Source of the DNA: Rhytidiadelphus loreus
Lineage: Eukaryota > Streptophyta > Bryopsida > Hypnales > Hylocomiaceae
Direction: 5' to 3'
DNA: 64,000 bases
Assembly (NCBI GenBank): GCA_947034895.1
Contig: OX344763.1
Coordinates: 994,501-1,058,500 of the forward strand
The notes below the pieces were generated by a model. That model was not told the DNA's origin. It saw nothing but the letters and a program-made list of their open reading frames with translations, and searched no databases. Each line of letters starts with the position of its first letter. The stretch's first letter is position 1. Of the stretch, positions 1 to 12,023 are shown piece after piece. Position numbers and translations under genes: made by a program.

Positions 1-1040
1 TTCTCCACGGTACAGCTAATTAGGTCCAATTTCAGTTTGGAGATGGTGTGAATGTATTCAGATAATGAATAGGAAAATTCAATACCAATGCATTCTCACC
101 AACGCTTTGGCTCACACTCACCTCCTGCTAAGGTAGGAGGTGCAGAAACTGCCCTTTAAGAGCATATTGGCTTAGGATCTCTGTTCTGCAGATCAAAGCA
201 TTTTACAACAAATTTTCTGGGAAAGAAGTAAGGGAGACGCATCCATCACAATTTGTTTCATAATTTTGAGACTTCAATTGAATTAGATATGATTTTCTAA
301 AGCTTGTAGTAGTAGGGTGCTATTGAAGGCCATAGGTACTGGTATTAAATGTCAAACAAATGTTCATCAATGGTGCAAATGGAGTTAAGAAATGAAGGCA
401 TGCAAACTTTAAACTTGAACAATAGGATGTAAGTAATTGTGGAGAATGGCACAAAGTGTTTGACTAGTCATAACTCCATTTTTTGCACTAAAATTTTGTC
501 TACTTGTAAATCAAACTTAGTCTCCTAACTACTCATAAAATTGTGTTGTAGTAATCTGAAATTGGGGCCAATTCATCACTATATAATTTTTCACTCTTGT
601 GGTAACAATTCATGGTATATAAGTAGGAATAGTTTTTGGAGCATAAGTAGAATATGGGCAAGCTACCTTATGGTGCTATTGTGATGCTTAGTAGCATCAC
701 TTTGATATAATGTCAAGTCTAGTTTTCAAGGCAAATTTGTCACCATTCCATTGGATAGTTAGAGAAGTGTTATAACTCATAGTGAAGTCCCTCTTTCTAC
801 ACCCTTAAGGTTGAGGCACCAATAGGATAGGAGAGTGAAGCCAAATGCTATCAAAATTTTGCTTGATAATGCAAGCTTGTTGGGGAAAGATAAGAGTTGC
901 CAAATACACCTTCAATTGTGTTGCATGGTTGGAGTCCAACAAAGCTTCCCAAAGAGCTTTTTGAGAGAAGTTAGAGACTACATGTATTGATTGAAAACCT
1001 TTCTATTCCTAAAGACTTAGATAATCTACAAAGAAGAGAC
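1..1040. other. AT-rich intergenic DNA, no gene seen
   Basis: No reading frame with protein-like composition is visible. A short stretch near 126-165 (TAAGGTAGGAGGT followed by a CCTTTAAGAGC-type phrase) resembles part of the dispersed repeat at 2840-4020, so this is probably old repeat DNA. It may include the 3' tail of the LINE relic that lies just to the right. Confidence 0.5.
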
Positions 1041-2224
1041 TCAAAAGAGAGTCCAAATAGTGTTCAAACTTTGAAAATGTCGAGGGAATGCAAGTCTAAA
1101 AACACATTGGATGAAGTTGAATCTAATATGAGGATCTATATTCAATGAGGTTCTTTGAATATGGTGAAGAATAGATTGGGCATAATCCCATTTCTTTGGT
1201 GCATGGACAAAAAAAACTCGGTAAAAGGGTGTTTCTTCATTCTCAAGAGAGCAACAATTGCATGTAATATCAATGCCCGGATTAATTCAAGCTCTCCATG
1301 AATGGATGACAACAACATTGTACTAGATGGATTAAATAAAAGTTACCTCTAGAGGTTGAGTTTTGTGCCAAACATCCCTCTAGTTAGGAGAAAAGGTAAG
1401 AGTGAGAGAGTCTAACCATTTAAATGGGATAGTCCTTTTCAATTGGCAATGTTTGCTAAGAAGCTTGCAACCTACAAATGTTGAATAAGCCATCAAAGTA
1501 TTGTTGTCCTCCATCACCATCTAACTGGATCAAATGTCAATGATAGGATACAACTATTGAATAATAAGTAGGATGTGCAATTGCAACCTTTCTTAACCTC
1601 CAAGATGTGGATTCTTTGAATGACGGCTTGGTACACTTGGTTTCATTTGAATTCGGAATGGAAGAAAGTTGCTACAAGGTCTATCCATAGTGGCCTTTGA
1701 TAATGAATTACAAAGAGACACAACCTAAATTTGGGGTTATAGGAGGTTAAGATTAGGGTCATCAATTTTGCAAGTCAATAAAGGAATTGGGTCTTCAAGA
1801 TGGTGGAATAAACCAACCCATTTACCTTCTTGGATGCGGGCAAAATATCTAGTAAGGGAAGTCAACCAATCACAAGGGATCTTGGAATAAAAACATGACC
1901 AACAATGATATTCTAGATCTGAAAGAAAAAACTTGGATGATACATCCTCCCATGATCTAAAATCATGTATATGGCAATTCCAAAGATCACCAATCATGTA
2001 CATCTTACTTTAAGCTAAGTAACACCCTAGCCCTATTAACTGAATAAATTAAAGTTTGAGTTAATGAAATTTGTGAACCACCAAAGACTAATAGTGAGTA
2101 CCTCATTTGCATTTGCTGGTGGAATAAGTTTGATGTATTTGACAATGAGTCTCCATGCAACAATGATGTGATTCCAAACCCTTAAACCTTGTGTAATGGA
2201 TGGTCTATAAACCATCAACCACAA
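1040..2224 (-). mobile_element. Decayed non-LTR (LINE-type) retrotransposon, ORF2 C-terminal remnant
   Basis: Read on the minus strand, three broken segments in successive frames look like the part of a plant LINE ORF2 that follows the reverse transcriptase. Segment 2224-2036 contains GLRVWNHIIVAWRLIV and a following SLWW. Segment 2003-1737 has HDFRSWEDVSSKFFLS, then further W and IP..W positions. Near 1264-1236 there is a CNCCSLENE stretch followed by W..A, like the zf-RVT zinc-binding region. Frameshifts and stops separate the pieces and no reverse transcriptase core is seen, so the copy is dead and 5'-truncated near 2230. The assignment rests on motif spacing only. A decayed host gene is the alternative. 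Confidence 0.45.
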
Positions 2225-2307
2225 TTGGATAGAAACTAGTATCTACATTTTTGGTGGGGGGAAATAAGATTTAGAATACATATGATGTCCTAGGTTGTTT
2301 ACACTAT

Positions 2308-2520
2308 TTTAACTATTGTTAAAAAAGATCATACTCTATCCTACATGTGTTGTACATTTCCATCACTCAAGGTTATAGTTTAACTATTGTTAAAAAAGAT
2401 CATACTCTATCCTACATGTGTTGTACATTTCCATCACTCAAGGTTATAGTTTAACTATTGTTAAAAAAGATCATACTCTATCCTACATGTGTTGTACATT
2501 TCCATCACTCAAGGTTATAG
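2308..2520. repeat. 71-bp tandem repeat, three copies
   Basis: Three almost identical 71-bp units follow each other. The AAAAAAGATC landmark recurs at 2321, 2392 and 2463. Each unit ends with CACTCAAGGTTATAG. Near-identity between units implies a recent expansion in otherwise decayed DNA. No reading frame crosses it. Confidence 0.95.
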
Positions 2521-2839
2521 GTTATGTACAAAGGGTACATATCCTTGTTTTAATTTGATTTTTTTGTTTTTAACCACTAAATGCCTAAGTCTTTTGAAGT
2601 GTGTTTTCCTATAATAAAAATAAGAGAATATGATTCAAATTTTAACATGACTTAGTTATTACACCTTATTGACTTATTTTCTAAATCTAAAGTTTATTTT
2701 ACTAAATCTAAACATATTCTCTAATTTGACACAATTTTCCATGATTGAATGGTATATATTAATGACTGCCATGGGCTTCACAAATTTTAGTGAAGTTAGG
2801 AGTACCTATTTTTGACAACCCCATGTAAGCTTTATAAGA

Positions 2840-4020
2840 TGACCTATTGTTGACAATATTTGGATGCATAGTTCATTGGAAAAGATTCCCTATTTGTACC
2901 TTCTCATCCACTCATCTGTCTTCCCTACTTTATTAGGGAGAGAGTGCCAAAAGCAAACAATAATAGGTGAATCTATGAGACTGAAATGGGTCCAAAAAAA
3001 GAATCAAATTTATATTGAACAAAATATTCATTCTTCCTCATCCTTATGTTTGCACACATTGAGCTCAGTTTCTCAATGAATTTCCCATATCCTACAAGCT
3101 TAAAATGCTTAAGTTCTCAGAAATAGGTACCTCTACCTTCGTTTGGTGGAAAGGTGGCTCAGATTGAGGGAGCTAGATTCAGCTGAGTGCCTGTTCATGA
3201 ACAGCAAAGTCCGGACACCAAAAATCCAAATTATTTTTTACCCTACTGTACATTAGCCTTGAGCAAATCCTAATTTGCAGGTCCTGCAACTTGAAAAGAA
3301 TACCAATTTGTATTTACATTATATTGTACAATATTGTACAAAATTGTACAAAGTGCTGTACAAATAGAAAAACATCGTGGAAAACCTCTTGGAGCATCCT
3401 GCAAAACCAATCAACCTCTGTCAATATCTGTCAACTTAACAATAAAACATTAAACCCCTACTACTCTTGGAAGATGGTACCCAAATAATGCATTCTTTGG
3501 AGCAATAGAATTGTCCTTGATTTTCGAACAAGAAAACGTAGAAATCCAACTATATCTAATAATACAAACGCATGAAATCTTTCAATTAGGTGTGGTTACC
3601 TTAATGAACTCAAAATTCTATTCAACAAGGACACAAAAGAGCTTCCTGTGAAGCATCCTGCAAAGATTACTTTACACTCTCACGAAACAAAAACAAAGTA
3701 GTAAGGTAGGAGGTCCTAAAAGTGCCCAGGCTCTAAAAGCACCCACCTCCTCAAATGTACACTATTTGTACATGTTGCTTTTTCATGACCTTCAACAATG
3801 AACAAACAATGTACACTATTTGTACATGTTGCTTTTTCATGACCTTCAACAATGAACAAACAATGTACATTTGAGGAAGTGGGCAATTTTAGAGCCCTAC
3901 GCCATTTCAACTTCAAAATTTCATAACTAATTCCACAAAGCTCCAAAAAAACATGAAACGACTTGGGTTCGATGCCAATTCTACTTGTCTTTCAAGGAAA
4001 ATTTACTGAAGAATATTTCA
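2840..4020. repeat. Dispersed repeat, copy 1 (second copy at 40190-40835)
   Basis: Two blocks match the 40 kb region closely. Block 2840-3130 shares phrases such as TTTGTACCTTCTCATCCAC and TTATGTTTGCACACATTGAG with 40195-40530. Block 3700-4010 shares CTAATTCCACAAAG and CATGAAACGACTTGGGTT with 40600-40830. Between the blocks this copy carries about 550 bp not obvious in the other. No protein is recognised. It looks like an old transposable-element derivative and lies at the 3' side of the F-box gene. Confidence 0.75.
3755..3870. repeat. 54-bp tandem duplication
   Basis: Units starting at 3755 and 3809, each opening with ATGTACACTATTTGTACATG, repeat exactly with a 54-bp period, and the start of a third unit is seen at 3863. 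The unit contains a short palindrome (GTACACTATTTGTAC). The single-copy equivalent lies near 40675 in the other repeat copy, so the duplication arose after the two copies separated. Confidence 0.9.
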
Positions 4021-4058
4021 CATAGGTTTCACCTCTTAAATGGGCGATTTATGGACCT

Positions 4059-4208
4059 ACCTTACCATCCACATCACGTGTGCAAACATTGCACAGATTC
4101 TGAATCGCATTCTACAAAGAGACAAAGAATAATACCTTACCATCCACATCACGTGTGCAAACATTGCACAGATTCTGAATCGCATTCTACAAAGAGACAA
4201 AGAATAAT
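4059..4208. repeat. 75-bp tandem duplication
   Basis: Two identical 75-bp units begin at 4059 and 4134 (ACCTTACCATCCACATCACG). A degenerate third version (GTGTGCAAAAATTGCATGG) follows near 4282-4330. The period is a multiple of three, which keeps a plus-strand open frame through it. That frame is antisense to the F-box gene and is not taken as coding. Confidence 0.9.
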
Positions 4209-4383
4209 AGTTTCCTGTGGAGCATCCAGCCAACACTACTCCAATTCCCTCTCAGGAAACAGAGTAGTTTTCACATCCCTGTGTGCAAAAATTGCATGGA
4301 TTCAGAAAGAGGAGACGAAGAGCAACACCACCAAACAAGTGGAAGAGAGGTTGAGTGACGAAGAAACTCACATAGATCGAGAG

Positions 4384-6240
4384 CTATCGTTGCGAGTGCA
4401 TGTCCCGTTGCACCCAGGCGCTGGACTCAAAGTCGGCGGAGATCTGGACCCGCAAAACCTCGTGCAAAGTGCCGCGGTCCAAGACCTGGAACAACGCCAG
4501 GTTCTCGGGCTCTGCCAAGGAGGCCATGGAAGCCATGCGCACATGCATCTCGTCGCGGCGACGAAACCCGTTGGCCCATCCACCGATGCTCCACCACCTC
4601 AAGCACACCTTCCTGTCGCCCACTTGGCTCCTGGCCATGCACTCCTTCACTTGCTTCGCCTCCACATCCTGCTTGTTCCCAGGCCAAAGCTCAGCGCTAC
4701 ACCGTTCATTCTACAGCTCAAATTTCTTAATTATAACCTCTACAAAGAGCCAAACTAAACACTAAACGCTTGCCCACCTTCAGCATTCAACGTTGGAAGA
4801 ATCTATGAAGAATGCGAGTGTGCTACATGGCAAGTTTTGTCCGACGGACGATGAGAAGAGGCTACTTGGAAACTTGATTGTGTTGGATTCTTGAAATAGT
4901 GTGCCATAGAGGACATGAACCTTTTATTTGTTAACCTAAACCTAAAAAATCGTGCATCCTACACTCGACCGAGTTCCAGCGAGGTTGCAATGGAAGGAGG
5001 AGAACCTGAACGCCGAGATGGAAGAGACAGTAGTGCAATCCGATGAGGTTGATGAGGACGTTGTGCACCGGCGTGAGGAGAAACAGCAGCACGTCGTAGA
5101 GCGCCAGGCCGGTGGTGGACAACAACATGAGCCCATTCTGGTAGTCTGCCACCTCCACCGACTCGTGCCGTGTCCGCGCTTTCACCAGCTCCACCACCGC
5201 CTTCGCTCTGCGCCCCATTTCCATGTGCGAGTTGCGGTATGTCGCTTGCCATCCCTACGTAAGCAAGCAAGCAAGCAAACACACATCAATGGACTCATTA
5301 AACCCTAAACACCAACCTGGGATGAAAAATGTCCAATTTGATTGATCATACATTATTCAGTCGGGGTCAAATTATAAACCACCAGAATCAGGGAAGAATC
5401 AGCAAAGACCAGTGCACGTCGTGGTCAAAAACTAAAGAAAATTGGACAAAAGAAAGCCCCATATTACCTACTCAAAGCTGCTTAAAAAAAATGAGACCCT
5501 TTTCCGTCCAAAATCGAAGACGCATTCTGTACCCTAAAAACAAAACCACATTTCGTTCTGTGGAGCTCACAATTTCTATGGACGACGAAACATTTCCGCG
5601 TTTGGTAGTGATTTCGAATTCCGGAATTCAAGTTTGAAGAGGGCCAATTCAATTGATCATATTGTGAAAAATACAGTTCAGATGAGGTCATATTTTAGGG
5701 CGCCAGAATCAGTGAAGAGCATTACGCATGTTGCTCCAAAAATTGAACCAAATTGACCCCCCCAAAAGTCCACAAAAAGACCTACTCCAACTGGCTCTAC
5801 ATGAGGCCAAAATTGGACATAACATCTGGGTCCTTTCGAGGTTAAACTTGAAATGTTATAATTAAGACCGATTACGAGTGTTTTGAAGCAGCCATGGCGA
5901 TGGATTTGTGAATCTCAACAACCTGTCCAGGCATGGTGAACAATCGATGCACGCTGCACGACCGTGTGAGGTTGCACTCGCAGAGTCGTCGTTTGGGGCT
6001 CTCCTTGCCTCGCAGATGCCGTGACGACGAGATTGCCGTGGCCGTGGCAGTGGACGCCCACCGCCGGTGGAACAGATGGAACCACAACCCGTCGGAGGAG
6101 CAAACCAGACGCCAGGAGCGCGAACAGCTCTGCAATGAGCACAAGTCGCGCTCCGGAAGCAACCTCACAATTTGGTACACAACGTCAGTCGGAAGGGGAC
6201 CGCTTTCAACACACCAGGAGCCAGGATCATCATCCGCCAT
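4384..6240 (-). CDS. F-box protein, three exons, 290 aa
   Basis: Exons (minus): 6240-5923, 5254-5006, 4689-4384. All junctions are phase 0, giving 290 codons plus a TAG stop. Residues about 16-62 form an F-box (LPTDVVYQIVRLLPERDL, then W at the end of the motif), the part that binds SKP1 in an SCF ubiquitin ligase. Downstream come GWQATYRNSHMEMG, a hydrophobic LYDVLLFLLTPVHNVLINLI segment, and a conserved-looking end with WWSIGGWANGFRRRDE and LHEVLRVQIS. I recall similar tails in uncharacterised plant F-box proteins, but the substrate is unknown. No LRR, kelch or WD repeat is visible. Donors are CAG|GTTGTT and CAG|GTTCTC. The acceptors are GTAG|GGATGG and the weaker GCTGAG|CTTTGG. The start is the first ATG before the F-box. 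F-box identity is sure, exact exon ends less so. Confidence 0.85.
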
Positions 6241-6258
6241 AACCCGTACTTCGATCTC

Positions 6259-7150
6259 CTACAACTGCCTAACCTCCAAAACACAATGCTCAACAGGAAC
6301 CGAGAATAATTGGGTCCATCCTCAAGGAACAAGCCTTTCCTTCATCGTCCATTGCAATTCTTCGTATCCTTACGTCGTATCAGCTAAAAATCGAACCCTA
6401 AGAAACTTAGACTACCTTCACAAAGAGCCCACAATACTCGTCATGCCTCTACAACTGCCGGATACCCCAAAACAAAATGCTCAATGGAAACCGAGAGTTG
6501 TGTCCATTCTCAAGGAACAACCCTTCCCTTCATCGTCCATTGCAATTCTTCATATCCTTACTTCGTAGCAGCGAAGAAGCGAATCCTAGACTACATTCAC
6601 AAAGAGCCCACAATACTCGTCACGCCTCTACAAATCTCTGTCTCCAAGTCAGGGACTCCCTTCGGGACAATTCGGAGAATCTGGTGTCGGTAACTAACAC
6701 ATCCAAGAGTCTCTGCCGCGCAACCCGGTCACTCTTCGCCTATCTGTCCTTCCACCACATGAAGCTTCTCTCTCTCTCTCTCTTATACTGAATTCCGCAC
6801 TAGATTCTTAGGAGAGAAATTCTTACTCTGCACTAATTGTGCTCCGAAAGTCTTCGAGACAATTCGGAGGACCTGGTCTTCGTAATTAACACATCCAAAA
6901 TTCTCACGCAACCCGGTCACTCTTTGGCTTTTGCCTAAACTTCTAGCACATGAAGTCTCTCACACTCTTCTGCTGAATTTTGCACTAGATTCTTACGTTA
7001 AAAACTCGTCCTCCCGAACGAATTGCGCTTCGACGGCTCCCGTACTCGATCCACTAAGAAATTCGGAGGACCCAGTACGTCTTGTAGAGAATTCGACGTT
7101 CACAAGCAATCCAGTCACTCTTGACCTCTCTCTCTCTCTTATGCTCAGTT
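6259..7150. repeat. Degenerate tandem repeats upstream of the F-box gene
   Basis: Two neighbouring sets of repeats are seen. In 6259-6627, units of about 180-190 bp restart at 6259 and 6449 with CTACAACTGCC, each carrying CCATTGCAATTCTTC and CACAAAGAGCCCACAATACT. From about 6650 to 7150, three looser units of about 200 bp each carry a TTCGGAGRAYCTGGT-like phrase, AACCCGGTCACTCTT and a CTCTCTCT tract (6766-6783, 7123-7140). The region lies where the F-box promoter and 5' leader should be. The pyrimidine tracts suit a plant leader. Confidence 0.8.
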
Positions 7151-7157
7151 CAATTCA

Positions 7158-7457
7158 ATGATGTACCCGATTCTTACTGGAAACCTTCAACCTGCTCTGA
7201 TCGAGCCCATGATCGAAAAGCTGCTGCAAACCTACCGACCGGGTGTCGTGGCCTCGTGCACTCCCCAAATTATGAGCAAGCTCAACGAAAGCTGTCGACG
7301 GACGCACCACTGGATCTCGGTGTCCACGGCCTTAGTTCCAAAAGCTAGAGAGTACTCAATCATCACGCTAATAATATCCTGGGCCGGCTTCTCGGTGCCG
7401 GTGGGGCCGCCCTACACTGCTCTAAGATCAGACCAACCTTTCTCTCACTCTGTGTAA
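7158..7457 (+). CDS. Unrecognised short open frame, possible exon or gene fragment
   Basis: A 99-codon frame opens with two ATGs (MMYPILTGNLQPALIEP) and its first 65 codons have C/G-rich third positions, like the real exons nearby and unlike the AT-rich surroundings. No known family or motif is recognised, and no signal peptide or membrane segment is convincing. Composition changes after about codon 70, so an intron may begin near there, or the whole may be a relic. It sits between the 3' end of the hydrolase gene and the F-box upstream repeats. Confidence 0.25.
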   Translation: MMYPILTGNLQPALIEPMIEKLLQTYRPGVVASCTPQIMSKLNESCRRTHHWISVSTALVPKAREYSIITLIISWAGFSVPVGPPYTALRSDQPFSHSV

Positions 7458-7965
7458 GCACTTGGTTTTCAGGGTCCTGGAACCCTAAACACTACTCACG
7501 GTAGCTGATGTTGCAAGTTTTCTTGCAGTGACTGGGAAACTCCAATCTGCACGAGATGCTTTCCACATTCAGGTCGTAACATTAGTTTGTTACACGAGAC
7601 TGTTTCTGAAGTCCGACTCCTCGAAGAAATTGCGTTTCATTATCTCGCGATCAATTCAATCGCATGAATCTTACAGCTCGGGGTAAACTGATTCCCGGGT
7701 CCCGAAGACTACTGTTGTGCCCTCGAAACGAAGTTTTCTGGGGTCGGAATTAAGGGAAAATTCTGAACTATTAAAGAATGGGAAGCAAGGAAGGATTGTA
7801 GAATCTGTCTTCTATAACATAACGCAAGTAGGACTAATTCTGACATCTGAGAAAGATTCCAATGGAATCTCGACTAGGATTACGAACATGTCTCTTGTAT
7901 TTTCCGTACGTGACCAGGCTTCAATATTGCGTATGCTGCTGCTGGCTGGTGCTGTCATACATTGA
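7458..7965. other. 3' flank of the hydrolase gene, no gene seen
   Basis: Holds the presumed 3' UTR and terminator region of the minus-strand hydrolase that stops at 7966. A plus-strand frame (7717-7965) abuts the hydrolase's last exon without family resemblance and is treated as chance. Confidence 0.4.
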
Positions 7966-10900
7966 CTACAAGGTGACTGGTAGCAGCATACCATCAAAAC
8001 TGAGCTGGACATCCAGGCCTTCACTATCGAGCAGTTTTGCAAGATGAGAGTTGATCTTGTCGTGGTCCATCGTGTGCATCATGCCTGCCATTTCAAGGTA
8101 TAGAACTGTACAATTAAACGTCGCATTCAAGTTATTGCAGACAGCCCGGGTTTCTTATAGTGCATACATGAGAACGCCTTCAGTTCAGCAGATGAACATG
8201 GAAGTCTAGATAAGCATATATACCTGTAAAGAGTGTTCTCTTTGGTCGAATTTTCCTTACTTCATCTAGAGCCTGCAAAGTCATACTCGAAAACAGAGAT
8301 CTCAATGCTCATAAAAAAAGAGTAAAGTAACTATGGACATTGGAGCCCATGGGGCAAGCTGACAAGACGAAAAATAAATAAATGTTACGTAGTCCTATCT
8401 GTTAGATCATTTTTTTCATTTGACCATTTTTTAGGCCAGTGTATTTGGAGAACTCCACAAAATGAAAAAGACCACTCACAAAAAGTGTTGCCATACAAGC
8501 ATCCACGTCATTTAATCATCTCTTATCAAAATTCTTCTCCATGGCTGTTTGAACAGAGTGTGAAGCCCTTCAGGACAACTCCCCAATCACATTGCTAGAT
8601 TTTTGTAAATCAATATGCTTGAAGTGTCACTCTTGTCTGGACAAACGTAAATGAACCCTAAATATGGAGACCAAACAAACATCAAGTTTCATCATGCTCA
8701 CCGCAGGCATTCCGAAATGGGTTGCACTAGATCGGTCCGGTCTTAAGGCGTCCTGCAACCAACGAAACAAAGCCCTAAAAAGGCTGCTTCCATTTTGGAT
8801 GTATATAACAAATTAAAGCGCTTAGATACGCATTTCTGAAGATTTTAGTACGTAATATACGTCCATTCAATATTTCAAACTAGAAGTTCGCATAACGGAA
8901 GTAGGATTAGGCCATTTAAGAACGTATACGGTACCAGAATAAGAAGATCGCAGTTTTCCAAAAGGGGGTATGTCTCAGCAGGAATCTCGCTTGCATCACT
9001 GCAAGATAATATTGTCACCTCTTCAGCAACAAATTTCCATGATCGTAGGATAGCAAGTACATTAGAGTTCAATTCTTAAATTCAACACTATTTCAAAAAT
9101 GGAATGAAACCACCAAGAAATGACTTGTCCAACACCTAATTCACCGCACTATTCTAGATTCACATTTACTTTTTCACTGAAACAAGGTCAGCATCCCCAC
9201 TTTTAAATAATTTAAGGACAACTCTATTGGTTCAAGGCGTGAGTAAGCGAAAATATTAATATAAGTTGATATAAAATTACCTGATGTAACAAATGCCACC
9301 AATGCGAAACCCAAGAGACCGATAGCCCGGTCCATGCCAAACAGGCAATGGAGTCACCTGGTCAAGACCCACTCACCAGCCTGTGAGAGCTGGACACGTC
9401 TTGGCCCAAGAACAATTACCGGCATACAAACATTTTTTCAAACTAAGTTGAGAGCCTCAAGCAATTGAAAAAACACAACTGCGAACGGACCTTGAGGCCA
9501 TGTACTTGGAAGGGCTCCTCATCCATTGGAATGAACTGCAATTTGGTCACAGCTGTCCCCTTCATGATCACGCTTGTGTCCACCAAATAGTAGTGCGATT
9601 TGGCCATTGTCTGCATCATTTGTCTACGTTAGAAATTTTCTGACCTAAAGAGAGAGAGAAGTCAACTCAAGTCATTCATGTACACAGAAACAATGCCAAC
9701 AACAGCTGCAGGCAGAAACGGAACTGCACTAAATGAGACGGATTGAAATTAAAGGCCTACCGTTAAGTCACGGAGACCCACATATATTGGAATGTGAGGC
9801 TGGACATTATTGGTCCAATCCCGCAAATCATCCAACCCTGCAGTCAATCATTCAAATTGATTGAGGTTTCACAAAAGGGCAAGCCAATTTCACGTTGCTT
9901 AACCAGCCTTGTTACAAAGAAGCTGCCCAATTGTGTACTGAAGCTACCTGAACCTCCAAAGTACCAAGGATTCACGATTTTTAATACAATTGATCAATGT
10001 ACCAAAGCCTCCTCACAGCAAGCATTCCGACTGTAAGAACACAAGACTTACCGCCGTTGGCATCGGCATGAGCATGTGTGATAATCACTGCATCCAGATT
10101 TCTTATCCTGCACAACAATTGATGAGATGTCCACTTTATCATCCCCATAAAATACATGATTACCAGCTGGAACTCAACGAAACAATGAGCAAATTTGATG
10201 GATTTTCTCTTCACCAAGGTTAAAGTATTGTGGAGAGAATCACACCCGTAATAGGGAAACCATTGCATTGCGCTGTGATAGAAGAATCTGGCAAATCATC
10301 AAAAAACATGTTACAACATGTGAAAGAAGATATACAAAACCTCAAAGGAAGGGAACCGACTTCAAACTGTCAATGGATGGGGACAAAGGAAGGTGGAGTC
10401 GTACTTGCCAGCATCAATAAGAATGTTGAACAGACGTCCATCAGGAGTCAAATACCGCACCATCAAACTAGTGTTGCGTCGCCTGTTTTTGTTTCCGAGC
10501 TGAGCAGCAGCCAGGCACACCTGTGCACACAAACGACACGGAGCCATGAGCCTCCACATCCTCAAACCTAAACCTAAAGTAAAGAACAGAAAATTTCAGT
10601 GTTGCATGTGTTCAAGAAATTCAATACCTGCGCACCGTCTGCAAATTTCATTACAAATTGCTGGTGATTAACCGAATCATCTGGAATCTCAGCTAAATTT
10701 TCATTGCCCTACTCCTGATATTATCTCAGCTCATGAATTTGAAGACTTACAGGACACGACTTCGCCGGATTGGTGAGACAACTAACGCGAGGAATGCCTT
10801 CACTAGTGCCCGTTCCCAAGAAAAGAATCTGCGAAGTGGTGGGCGGGCTTGCAGCCTGGCTCCCCAGCAATCCATCCACGAAAGCACCCGACTGTGCAGC

Positions 10901-11277
10901 TCTCTATAAAAACACGACACAGGTTCATTGAACAAAATGGAACAAATGGAGCAAAAACGAAACAAATGGAACAACATCTTTCAATAATCTGTAGCACAGG
11001 AGCAAAAAATTTCCAATTCGCCGCTAAATTCTCGCTACCCATTCAACCCAACTAATCACACCCCATTCCATAAAAGGCACTGTAATCCAGCTTTCTAGCA
11101 ATTGCGAACCCTAACCTTGGATGCAGCATCCGAAACTGCAGCAGTTCCCGCGTCAGCGCGTATGGCCTGCGAGCTCCATGCCCTGGCGGAACACAATTTG
11201 GGTTTAGGGTTCATGCCATGGAAGCTCTTCGCACAAGTCGGAGTGGGAAGTATCGACAAAATCTTGAGCACCGCCAT
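7966..11277 (-). CDS. Metallo-beta-lactamase-fold metal-dependent hydrolase, 12 exons, 361 aa
   Basis: Exons (minus): 11277-11116, 10903-10751, 10520-10405, 10287-10246, 10107-10052, 9837-9761, 9610-9491, 9357-9281, 8998-8935, 8752-8702, 8272-8224, 8084-7966, all GT-AG with consistent phases. Residues about 1-60 look like an organelle transit peptide. The core starts at LGTGTSEGIPRVSCL (from about 83). Metal ligands are in ITHAHAD (H169, H171, D173), VWHG (H250), the D of SDASEIP (269), THFG (H301) and GMMH (H326). The histidine that often follows HxHxD is alanine here, which I recall is normal for this plant and yeast group (Arabidopsis At1g30300-like, S. pombe C777.06c-like, PhnP-related). 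Substrate unknown, a phosphodiester or phosphonate-type ester by analogy. An upstream in-frame ATG at 11367 would add a Ser-rich 30 residues. The inner ATG was preferred because it starts a better presequence. Confidence 0.92.
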
Positions 11278-12023
11278 AGCTGGGCTGCTGCTGCTGCTGC
11301 TGTCGCTGTTTCCCCTGATGACGATGCGAACTCCAAATCTTCGCAACCCAATAACATGCATTTGCAATTTGCCAGCTCCCTGTCTCTTACTGCTTTGCTA
11401 CAAGACCGGAAAGTGTATATTCTCTGTGTCCTCGTTTGATGCTCTGGCAATTTTGTGAACAAAATTGTAAGTTAAATCAACGGGGTTGGCTGTATCTCGG
11501 GACACCCGATCCTGTACTTGCACGACAGCAAGGCCTGGACGATGGTGATGAAGAGGCTCAGTATCTACGCAGCGCTTAGATCTCGCAGCGCATATTTGAG
11601 CATTTGATAAGACCAGAGTTGCCAGGGTCCGGTAATCATATGAGAAAACGTTGTAATGCTGGTGACATTTGGTGTTTTAAGGAAATTGGAATGTGTGGTT
11701 ATGTAAGACAGTTGTCTTTGCCTTCTGCGTGTTTCAGAGTCAAAGATCAAATGTATTTTACATTTTATGTGAATCTTGAACATCAGCACTGATTGCAACA
11801 ATTGGGATTATCATTGAATGAGGGGCGTCAATGAGGGTACGCCTTTTGAAAGTGAGTTTGTTTGAACTAAACCAGCTAGCGTCACCGTAAAGGATCATGG
11901 TATAGTGATCTTGTCAGTTTGCATTCTTCAAGTAAAAAACAAATGTGACAAAGTACAATGTTTTCTAATCGCTAAATCCTAAACCCTAAGCCCTAAACCC
12001 TGAGCGAAGGGCGTGACGAGAGA
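11278..12023. other. Intergenic region between hydrolase and carrier genes
   Basis: Contains the upstream region of the hydrolase (near 11280-11460, with CAGCAGCAG repeats in the probable leader) and the 3' flank of the carrier. A run of plant telomere-type units lies at 11972-12003. Small frames at 11565-11801 on both strands overlap each other and show no family resemblance. Confidence 0.5.
11972..12003. repeat. Short interstitial telomere-like (CCCTAAA) run
   Basis: About four imperfect CTAAACC/CCTAAAC units occur just after the carrier stop codon (12024-12026 on minus). Such telo-box motifs are frequent near plant housekeeping genes. Here the motif is on the 3' side of the carrier and about 700 bp upstream of the hydrolase start. 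Confidence 0.7.

Noticed and set aside
3985..4758. Plus-strand open frame of 257 codons with a repeated HHVCKHCTDSES block
   Set aside because: It runs through the 75-bp duplication and then antisense over F-box exon 3. The repeat length is a multiple of three, which keeps the frame open by chance.
7717..7965. Plus-strand frame abutting the hydrolase stop
   Set aside because: It lies in the 3' flank of the minus-strand hydrolase, with no recognisable motif and non-gene-like codon use.
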